From NCBI RefSeq assembly GCF_000717335.1, contig NZ_JNYZ01000021.1, positions 124,001 through 188,000 on the forward strand: a stretch of DNA of 64,000 nucleotides. Direction: 5' to 3'. Within the stretch, counting starts at the first letter, position 1; each line of letters starts with the position of its first letter. A program made the position numbers and the translations under genes. This stretch comes from Amycolatopsis jejuensis. Its GTDB lineage: Bacteria; Actinomycetota; Actinomycetes; Mycobacteriales; Pseudonocardiaceae. Shown in pieces: positions 58,033 through 64,000 of this stretch. The notes beneath the pieces are model-generated. The model did no database searches. It was not told the origin of the DNA and was given only the letters and a program-made list of their open reading frames with translations.

Positions 58033-59226
58033 TCAGGTTTTTCCGGACATAGCACGCAAAGCGCGCGATTCGAGGTACTCCCGCTCGGGCAGGCTGAGCG
58101 TCCGCTGCGCGGCTCGCGTGTAGCAGTCACGGGCACCGGCGGCGTCACCGGAGAGCTCCAGCAGATGCGCGCGGACGACGTCGACGCGGTAATGGTCCAG
58201 CTGCTCGGCCGCGTCGAGCTCGGCCAGCGCCACCGCCGGACCCTCGACACGCGCGAGCGCCACCAGCCGGTTGAGCGTGACCATCGGACCGGGCGCGACT
58301 TGGCGGAGAAGGTCGTACAGCAACAGAATCTGCGGCCAATCCGTGGCGTCGGCGGTCGGCGCTTCATCGTGTACGGCGGCAATTGCGGCCTGCAGTTGAT
58401 ACGGTCCGATCTCCGCGGTCGCCAGTGCATGCTCGATCAGCGCGCTACCCTCGGCGATCGCGGACGCGTCCCACCGCGAACGGTCCTGTTCCGCCAGCGG
58501 TACCGGCACGCCGCCAGGTCCGGTGCGGGAAGGACGCCGAGCGTCGGTGAGCAGCATGAGGGCGAGCAGCCCGGCGACCTCACCGTCGTCCGGAAGACGC
58601 GAATACAGTTGCCGCGTAAGGCGAATTGCCTCGGCCGTCAGCTCGACGCGGTTCACCGCGTCACCGGAACTGGCCGTATGCCCTTCGGTGAAAACGAGAT
58701 ACAGCACCTGCAACACAGCGGCGACGCGCTCGGGTAATTCCTCCGCGGGCGGCAACCCGAACTCCGCACCACGCAGTTTCTGCTTGGCGCGGCTGATCCG
58801 CTGCCCGATCGTCGGCTCGGGTACGAGGTACGCCCGCGCGATCTCGGCGGTGGTCAACCCGCCGACGGCCCGCAGCGTCAACGCCACCTGCGACGCTCGG
58901 GTCAACGCCGGATGGCAGCACAGCAGCAGCAAGGTGAGCGTGTCGTCCTCGGCGACGAAATCCGGCGGCGACGGTTCCAGCGCAGCCACCGTCTCCTCCC
59001 GCCGGATTCGCGCCGCCTCGCTGCGCCACATCTCGATCCGCCGCCGCGACGCCGTGGTGATCAGCCAGCCCTTGGGATGCTCGGGTAAGCCGTCGCGCGG
59101 CCACTGCACGGCAGCCGCGAGCAAGGCCTCCTGCACGGCGTCCTCGCACCTGCCGAAGTCGCCGTACCGGCGTACGAGCGCGCTGAGCACCTGCGGGGCG
59201 AGGTCGCGCAGGAGGCCCTCGATCAC
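58033..59226 (-). CDS. ECF42-type RNA polymerase sigma factor
   Basis: A 397-residue sigma factor: region 2 (RRYGDFGRCEDAVQEALLAA, HPKGWLITTASRRRIEMWRS), region 4 (TLRAVGGLTTAEIARAYLVP, TIGQRISRAKQKLR), and a C-terminal helical extension of about 220 residues with TPR-like repeats (AAVHDEAPTADATDWPQILL, ALARVEGPAVALAELDAAEQ). The extension and the YCII/DGPF partner define group ECF42. There is no anti-sigma factor; the extension is thought to control activity. GTG start overlaps the YCII stop (GTGA). Confidence 0.93.
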   Translation of the reverse strand: MIEGLLRDLAPQVLSALVRRYGDFGRCEDAVQEALLAAAVQWPRDGLPEHPKGWLITTASRRRIEMWRSEAARIRREETVAALEPSPPDFVAEDDTLTLLLLCCHPALTRASQVALTLRAVGGLTTAEIARAYLVPEPTIGQRISRAKQKLRGAEFGLPPAEELPERVAAVLQVLYLVFTEGHTASSGDAVNRVELTAEAIRLTRQLYSRLPDDGEVAGLLALMLLTDARRPSRTGPGGVPVPLAEQDRSRWDASAIAEGSALIEHALATAEIGPYQLQAAIAAVHDEAPTADATDWPQILLLYDLLRQVAPGPMVTLNRLVALARVEGPAVALAELDAAEQLDHYRVDVVRAHLLELSGDAAGARDCYTRAAQRTLSLPEREYLESRALRAMSGKT

Positions 59227-59603
59227 AGCTCGAAGTCCACGTCGCCGGTCAGCCCCATGACGGGCCGGACCTCGATCGTCGCGTACGGCGCTTCGGGAAT
59301 CCGCGCGGCGACCTCCAGCGCACGGGCCTCGGAATCGCACTCCAGCAGGTAGAACCCGGCGAGCTGCTCCTTGATCTCGGCGAACGGCCCGTCGGTGGTA
59401 CTGACGCCCTCTGCCCGCACGTGCACCTGTTTCGTCAGCTCCGGCGCGGCCAGCCGCTCGGACACGATCCGCTCGCCGGTGCCCGCCAGCTCCTCGTGGA
59501 ACCGCTGGTACGCGCGCAGCCCCTCGGCCTTCTGCTCGTCACTCATCCCCGCCCAGGCCGCCCGCGACGCCGGGTTGCCGTAAATCAGGACCAGATACTT
59601 CAT
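59223..59603 (-). CDS. YCII-related (DGPF) protein, ECF42 partner
   Basis: A 126-residue ferredoxin-like-fold protein: MKYLVLIYGNPASRAAW, and the hallmark TTDGPFAEIKEQLAGFYLLE containing DGPF. Always linked to ECF42 sigma genes and usually their target. The catalytic role is unknown. GAGGAGG lies 8 bases before the ATG. Operon with the sigma gene. Confidence 0.93.
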   Translation of the reverse strand: MKYLVLIYGNPASRAAWAGMSDEQKAEGLRAYQRFHEELAGTGERIVSERLAAPELTKQVHVRAEGVSTTDGPFAEIKEQLAGFYLLECDSEARALEVAARIPEAPYATIEVRPVMGLTGDVDFEL

Positions 59604-59636
59604 CGGACTCCTCCTCGAAATTTGTCTCACCCCAGA

Positions 59637-59663
59637 TGTCGAAGCCACCCCGACGGCTTCGAC
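59637..59663. promoter_or_regulatory. Symmetrical ECF42-like bidirectional promoter
   Basis: GTCGAAGCC (59638-59646) and GGCTTCGAC (59655-59663) are perfect inverted repeats. Read rightward TGTCGA (59637-59642) is followed after 17 bases by CGAC; read leftward CGTCGAA is followed at the same distance by CGAC. TGTCGA is the -35 element I recall for ECF42 promoters, so both the YCII-sigma operon and the SnoaL gene may be driven by the same sigma factor. Confidence 0.6.
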
Positions 59664-59702
59664 GTCCCCGACGACACACCCCGAGTAGAAGGAGAACACA
59701 AA

Positions 59703-60125
59703 ATGTCCGAAAACGAGATCCGTACCCTGCTGGCCGAGCGCACCGCCGCGATGCACGCGAAGGACCCGGAGCGGCTCGTGGCCGGGTACACCGACGACGC
59801 AGTGAAGTTCGACCTTGCCCCGCCGCTGCGCAACACGGGCGCCTCCGCGGAGTTCCTCACGCAGTGGTTCAGCTCGTTCGGCAGCCCGGTTTCGTACACC
59901 TACCACGACGAAGACATCACCGTGTCCGGCGACCTGGCCGTGGTGACTGCGCTGGCGAAGATGTCCGCCGTACCGCAAGGCATGAGCGAACCGTTCACGC
60001 TGTGGTTCCGCAGCACGCTGGCGTTGCGGCACACGGACAGCGGCTGGCGGATCGCGCACGAGCACAACTCGACGCCGTTCCACATGGACGGCAGCTTCCG
60101 CGCCGCCGTGGACCTGCAGCCCTGA
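59703..60125 (+). CDS. SnoaL/NTF2-like protein
   Basis: A 140-residue protein of the DUF4440/SnoaL-like type: IRTLLAERTAAMHAKDPERL, VAGYTDDAVKFDLAPPL and GWRIAHEHNSTPFHM, the last with His residues common in ketosteroid-isomerase-like proteins. Divergent from the ECF42 pair and likely its co-regulated target. AAGGAG (59689-59694) precedes the ATG. The stop codon is followed at once by palindrome copy D. Confidence 0.88.
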   Translation: MSENEIRTLLAERTAAMHAKDPERLVAGYTDDAVKFDLAPPLRNTGASAEFLTQWFSSFGSPVSYTYHDEDITVSGDLAVVTALAKMSAVPQGMSEPFTLWFRSTLALRHTDSGWRIAHEHNSTPFHMDGSFRAAVDLQP

Positions 60126-60182
60126 AGTCCGTGAAGGGAACCATCACGGAATCTGATTCCGTGATGGTTCCCTTCACGGACT
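60126..60182. repeat. Palindromic 3'-end repeat, copy D (perfect)
   Basis: Two 28-base arms are exact reverse complements around one central T, beginning on the base after the SnoaL stop and ending 5 bases before the stop of the converging ABC gene. Confidence 0.92.
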
Positions 60183-60187
60183 GGGGG

Positions 60188-61294
60188 TCAGAGGATTTCG
60201 GCGGCAGAGCCGACGTCCGGCGGACCCATGTCCGGGTTCAGCGCCGCCGCGTCGACCAGCTCGGCCTCGACCTTGTGCGGCTGGATCCGGCCGTCGCGGA
60301 TGTCCTCCGCGTAGTGACACGCCACCCGGTGCCCGTCACCGATCTGCCGCAACTGCGGACGATCCGTGTCGCACAGGCTTTCCTGCCGCCACGGGCACCG
60401 CGTGTGGAAGCGGCAGCCCCGGGGCGGATTTGCCGGCGAAGGCAGGTCACCGGCCAGCAGGATCTGCTCCCGGCTGTCCTCCACCACCGGGTCCGGCACC
60501 GGAATCGCCGACAGCAGCGCGCGCGTGTACGGGTGCAGCGGGTTCTGGTACAGCTCCTCCGACGTCGTCTCCTCGACCAGCGCGCCGAGGTACATCACGC
60601 CGATCCGGTCGGAGATGTGCCGTACCACGGCGAGGTCGTGCGCGATCACCACGTACGTGAGACCGAGCTCGTCCTGCAGGTCCTCCAGCAAGTTGACCAC
60701 CTGCGCCTGCACCGAAACATCCAGCGCGGACACGGGTTCGTCGGCCACGATCAGGTCCGGCTGCACCGACAGCGCCCGCGCGATGCCGATGCGCTGCCGC
60801 TGGCCGCCGGAGAACTCGTGCGGGTACTTCCGCAGCGACGACTCCGGCAGACCGACCGCGGACAGCAGCTCCCGCAGGCGCCGCGCCGTGGCCTCCTTGT
60901 CCTTGTCCAGACCATGCGCCCGCATGCCCTCGACCAGGATCGACTCCACCGACTGGCGTGGGTCGAGGCTCGACATCGGGTCCTGGAAGATCATCTGCAT
61001 CCGCCGCCGGGCGGTTCGCAGCTGCTCTCCCTTGAGCTGGGCGACGTCCGTGCCGTCGAAGACGACCTTGCCGTTCGTCGGCTCGTTGAGCCGCAGGATC
61101 GCCCGGCCGAGCGTCGACTTGCCGCAGCCGGACTCGCCGACCAGGCCGTACGTCTCCCCGCGGCGGATCGACAGGTCGACCCCGTCGACGGCATACACGT
61201 ACCCCACCGTGCGGTCCACGACGATGCCGCGCTTGATCGGGAAGTGCACCTTGAGGTCCGAGACCTCCAACAACACCTCGGCATTCGGCCTCAT
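60188..61294 (-). CDS. dppF: Dipeptide/oligopeptide ABC transporter ATPase (DppF/OppF type)
   Basis: A 368-residue ATPase: Walker [17 protein letters not shown]-loop [16 protein letters not shown], signature [17 protein letters not shown], Walker [14 protein letters not shown]-loop IAHDLAVV. The C-terminal oligopeptide-type extension has [18 protein letters not shown], a Cys pattern as in iron-sulfur-binding DppD/DppF. Second ATPase of the operon; ATG overlaps the dppD stop (ATGA). Ends against palindrome D. Confidence 0.94.
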   Translation of the reverse strand: MRPNAEVLLEVSDLKVHFPIKRGIVVDRTVGYVYAVDGVDLSIRRGETYGLVGESGCGKSTLGRAILRLNEPTNGKVVFDGTDVAQLKGEQLRTARRRMQMIFQDPMSSLDPRQSVESILVEGMRAHGLDKDKEATARRLRELLSAVGLPESSLRKYPHEFSGGQRQRIGIARALSVQPDLIVADEPVSALDVSVQAQVVNLLEDLQDELGLTYVVIAHDLAVVRHISDRIGVMYLGALVEETTSEELYQNPLHPYTRALLSAIPVPDPVVEDSREQILLAGDLPSPANPPRGCRFHTRCPWRQESLCDTDRPQLRQIGDGHRVACHYAEDIRDGRIQPHKVEAELVDAAALNPDMGPPDVGSAAEIL

Positions 61295-62286
61295 CGGGTC
61301 CCTCCTCCTGCCGCCACGGCGGGTTGCACCGGGTTGTGGCAGCGCAGCAAGCCGTTCCGGTCGGGAACGAGCTCCGGCGAACGCTCCAGGCACGCCTGCA
61401 GCGCATTCGGGCAGCGGGGCGCGAACGCACAGCCGCCGTCCCACGGGATGTTGTCTGCCACCGAACCACGGATCGGCACCAGCTTCTCGCCGCGGCCCTC
61501 GTCGAGCCGCGGGATCGACGCCAGCAAACCGTGCGTGTACGGATGCCGCGGCTGCGCGAAGAGCGCATGCCGCTCCGCCCGCTCCACGATCCGGCCGCCG
61601 TAGAGCACGTTGACCTCGTCGCACAGCCCCGCGACGACCCCGAGGTCGTGCGTGATCATGATCAGCGCGGTACCGGTGTCCTGCACCAGTTCCCGCAGCA
61701 GGGCAAGGATCTGCGCCTGGATCGTGACGTCGAGCGCGGTGGTCGGCTCGTCGGCGATGAGCAGCCGCGGACGGCACGCCAGCGCGATCGCGATCAGCGC
61801 GCGCTGCCGCATCCCGCCGGAAAGCTGGTGCGGGTACTCGGTAAGCCGTCGCGTCGGGTCGGGGATGCCGACCTTGTCGAGCAGTTCCGCCGCCTCCACG
61901 CGGGCTTTCTTGCGCGGCATGTCGCGGTGCCGCTCCAGCACCTCGGTGATCTGCAGCCCGATCGGGATGACCGGGTTCAGCGAGGACAGCGGGTCCTGGA
62001 ACACCATGCCGAGATCGCGGCCACGGCGGTCGCGCATCTCGCGGTCGGAAATCTTCAGCAGGTCGGTGCCCTCGAAGCGCACCGAACCGCTGACCTTGTT
62101 GCCGCGCTTGGCAAGCAGCCGCATGATCGCGAGCGACGTCACGGACTTGCCACAGCCGGACTCGCCGACCAGACCGACGGTCTGGCCGGGTTCGACGTCG
62201 AAGCTCACGCCGTCCACCGCGGTGAACGGCGCCTCTCCGCGCCGCTGGAACACGACCTTCAGGTCGCGGACTTCGAGAAGTGCCAC
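61291..62286 (-). CDS. dppD: Dipeptide/oligopeptide ABC transporter ATPase (DppD/OppD type)
   Basis: A 331-residue ATPase: Walker [18 protein letters not shown]-loop [13 protein letters not shown], signature [18 protein letters not shown], Walker [14 protein letters not shown]-loop [12 protein letters not shown]-terminal [16 protein letters not shown]ys pattern. Pairs with DppF to energise peptide import. Starts 4 bases after the dppC stop. Confidence 0.94.
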   Translation of the reverse strand: MALLEVRDLKVVFQRRGEAPFTAVDGVSFDVEPGQTVGLVGESGCGKSVTSLAIMRLLAKRGNKVSGSVRFEGTDLLKISDREMRDRRGRDLGMVFQDPLSSLNPVIPIGLQITEVLERHRDMPRKKARVEAAELLDKVGIPDPTRRLTEYPHQLSGGMRQRALIAIALACRPRLLIADEPTTALDVTIQAQILALLRELVQDTGTALIMITHDLGVVAGLCDEVNVLYGGRIVERAERHALFAQPRHPYTHGLLASIPRLDEGRGEKLVPIRGSVADNIPWDGGCAFAPRCPNALQACLERSPELVPDRNGLLRCHNPVQPAVAAGGGTR

Positions 62287-62290
62287 GGGG

Positions 62291-63220
62291 TCACCGCCGG
62301 TTCTTCGGGTCGAGGGCTTCGCGGAGGGACTCGCCGAGCAGGGTGAACCCGAGTGCCACCACGATGATCGCGATGGCCGGGTAGTACGCCAGCTCGGGGC
62401 GGATGTCGAGGAACTGGCGCGACGCGTTGCCGAGCATCAGCCCCCATTCCGCACGGGTCGGGTCCGGGTCGCCAAGCCCGAGGAACGACAGCGCCGCGGC
62501 TTCCAGGATCGCGGTGGCCAGGGTGAGCGTCGCCTGCACGATGACCGGACCGAGCGAGTTCGGCAGCATGTGCCGGAACACGATCGTGGTCCGCTTGACC
62601 CCGAGCGACGTCGCCGCCAGCACGTGGTCGGCCTCCCGCTGCGCGAGCATCGACCCGCGCAGCAGCCGCGCGAAGATCGGCACGCCGATGATCGACACGG
62701 CGAGGATCACCGTCCACTGGCTCGGTTTCGCGAACAGCGCCGCGATCGAGATCGCCAGCAGCAGCGACGGGAACGCCAGCAGCACGTCGACCACGCGCAT
62801 GAGCACGGTGTCGACCCAGCCGCCGAACGCACCCGCGACCCCGCCGATGATCACCCCGAGCAGCACGCCGATCACTGTGGCGAGCACACCGACGAGCAGC
62901 GTCTGCTGCGCGCCGACGAGCAGCCGCGACAGGAAGTCGCGGCCGAAGTCGTCGACGCCGAGCGGGAAACCGGGCTGGGAACCCGGGATGATGCCGCGGC
63001 CGAGCTCGACCTTGTCCTGCAGGTACCGCGTCTGCGGGTCCTTCGGGGCGAGCAGCGGCGCGAAGATCGCCAGCAGCAGGAAGAGCCCGGTGATCACGCC
63101 GCCGGTGATGGCGACCGGGCTGCGCAGCATCCGGCGCAACGCCTCGGCACCCAGGCTGCGGCCGCTCGCCGCGGCGAGCTTGTCGATCGGCTCCTTCTTC
63201 TTGTTCAGCAGAGTGTTCAC
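62291..63220 (-). CDS. dppC: Dipeptide/oligopeptide ABC transporter permease (DppC/OppC type)
   Basis: A 309-residue permease with an N-terminal OppC_N segment (ITGGVITGLFLLLAIFAPLL), PLGVDDFGRDFLSRLLVGAQ, and the ATPase-coupling loop EADHVLAATSLGVKRTTIVF followed by RHMLPNSLGPVIV. The GTG start overlaps the dppB stop (GTGA). Confidence 0.94.
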   Translation of the reverse strand: MNTLLNKKKEPIDKLAAASGRSLGAEALRRMLRSPVAITGGVITGLFLLLAIFAPLLAPKDPQTRYLQDKVELGRGIIPGSQPGFPLGVDDFGRDFLSRLLVGAQQTLLVGVLATVIGVLLGVIIGGVAGAFGGWVDTVLMRVVDVLLAFPSLLLAISIAALFAKPSQWTVILAVSIIGVPIFARLLRGSMLAQREADHVLAATSLGVKRTTIVFRHMLPNSLGPVIVQATLTLATAILEAAALSFLGLGDPDPTRAEWGLMLGNASRQFLDIRPELAYYPAIAIIVVALGFTLLGESLREALDPKNRR

Positions 63221-64000
63221 CGCACACGCACCCTCGGGTCGATGAGCCCGTACGAAATATCGACGAGCATGTTCACGAGCACGTAGACCAGTGCCCCGAG
63301 AAGCAGCAAGGCTTGCAGCCGCGGATAGTCCCGCCGTTCGATGCCCTCGGCGAGGAGGAAACCGAGACCGCGGAAGTTGAACACCCGCTCGGTGAGCACG
63401 GCGCCGCCGAGCAGGGCGCCGGTCTGCAGGCCGATGGTGGTGACCACCGGGAGCAGGGCGTTGCGCAGCACGTGCCGCTGCCGGACCACGGGCTGGGTGA
63501 GGCCCTTGGAGTTGGCGGTGCGGATGAAGTCCTCGTTGAACACGTCGAGCACCGACGCGCGGGTGATCCGGGTGATCACCGCGAGCGGAATGGTGGCGAG
63601 TGCGCACGCCGGAAGGACGAGGTGCTTGATCGCGTCCCAGACGGCGTCCCACTCACCTGTCATCACGCCGTCGAGGATGGCGAAGTTGGTGATGCTCGTG
63701 GCGTTGATCCCGGGAGCCTGGCGGCCCTGCGACGGCAAGCCGAGCGGGGCGGCGAGCAGGTCCTGCATCATGTAGCCGAGGAAGAACACCGGCACCGCGA
63801 CGCCGACCAGGGTCAGCACGATGACGACGTTGTCGGCGACGCCACCACGGTACCGGGCAGCCACATATCCGCAGCTGATGCCGACCGCCACCGCGATGAC
63901 CATCGCCGAGATCGCCAGCTCGATGGTCGCGGGGAGGAAGGTGCCGATCTCCGACATCACCGGCTGCGAGGAAACGAGCGAACTACCGAAGTTACCGGTG
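63217..64000 (-). CDS. dppB: Dipeptide/oligopeptide ABC transporter permease (DppB/OppB type), 5' end outside window
   Basis: The visible 260 residues cover most of an OppB-type permease: FLPATIELAISAMVIAVAVG, GVAVPVFFLGYMMQDLLAAP, the coupling loop NEDFIRTANSKGLTQPVVRQ with RHVLRNALLPVVT, and LVNMLVDISYGLIDPRVRVR at the end. The frame stays open to the window edge (TGNFGSSLVSSQPVMSEIG), so the true start and probably the substrate-binding protein gene lie to the right. First visible gene of the dppBCDF operon. Confidence 0.93.
   Translation of the reverse strand, partial: TGNFGSSLVSSQPVMSEIGTFLPATIELAISAMVIAVAVGISCGYVAARYRGGVADNVVIVLTLVGVAVPVFFLGYMMQDLLAAPLGLPSQGRQAPGINATSITNFAILDGVMTGEWDAVWDAIKHLVLPACALATIPLAVITRITRASVLDVFNEDFIRTANSKGLTQPVVRQRHVLRNALLPVVTTIGLQTGALLGGAVLTERVFNFRGLGFLLAEGIERRDYPRLQALLLLGALVYVLVNMLVDISYGLIDPRVRVR

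Overview
This window is chromosomal DNA of a high-GC actinobacterium, most likely Pseudonocardiaceae and probably Amycolatopsis-like. Third codon positions are strongly GC-rich, GTG starts are common, and many genes have a TAnnnT hexamer only 6-7 bases before the start codon, as in leaderless transcripts. Gene order also matches actinobacteria: the block from acs to ponA2 and a metallophosphoesterase follows, from memory, the Mycobacterium tuberculosis order Rv3667-Rv3683. The asd-lysC and leuA genes correspond to Rv3708c-Rv3710. No prophage, CRISPR array, insertion sequence or biosynthetic megasynthase is visible; this is a core-type chromosomal region with local insertions, decay and repeats.

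Layout. 1-5 kb: a Fic-like gene cut by the window edge, a phosphoribosyltransferase, a GNAT acetyltransferase, acs, a coiled-coil protein and a frameshifted cupin. 5-8.5 kb: VIT-type metal transporter, POT peptide transporter, NhaA antiporter. 8.6-14.6 kb: holin-like protein, EphE-like hydrolase, the marP-NUDIX-tlpA-nth operon, a small membrane protein and crp. 14.6-18.5 kb: repeat-rich intergenic DNA around an MFS exporter, an NTF2-like protein and a mycoredoxin-like glutaredoxin. 18.5-29.2 kb: MBL hydrolase, NUDIX, two related unknown proteins, RidA, DUF4177, the paired ArsA/GET3-like ATPases, whiB4, ponA2, metallophosphoesterase. 29.2-35.9 kb: tRNA-Pro, a methyltransferase of unusual codon use, a prolyl oligopeptidase, then a stress group (glutamate decarboxylase, Dps, Ohr, FMN reductase). 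36-44.2 kb: an esterase, a secreted protein, an MFS transporter, and a four-gene cassette of MFS transporter, two tandem M24-fold enzymes lacking the metal site, and an IclR regulator. 44.2-54 kb: rtcB, asd-lysC with an internal lysC start, a nitroreductase, a lipoprotein, a Fic protein that lost its catalytic core, leuA with a leucine attenuator, and a WYL regulator. 54-64 kb: SDR, a DedA remnant, a LysR/EamA pair, an intact DedA, an ECF42-type sigma factor with its YCII partner and a divergent SnoaL-like gene, and a dipeptide/oligopeptide ABC operon running off the right edge.

The best candidates for something undescribed are: (1) the MFS/M24/M24/IclR cassette at 39.5-44.2 kb, with a strong palindromic operator overlapping its ribosome binding site; (2) a family of four near-identical 53-57 base perfect or near-perfect palindromes placed exactly at gene 3' ends; (3) the Fic protein with precise internal loss of the AMPylation motif; (4) a 45-base duplication that doubles a leaderless promoter and creates an 11-codon upstream ORF; (5) a symmetrical, probably bidirectional ECF promoter between the sigma operon and the SnoaL-like gene. 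Everything is read by eye from sequence; family names rest on motif recognition, not on database searches.
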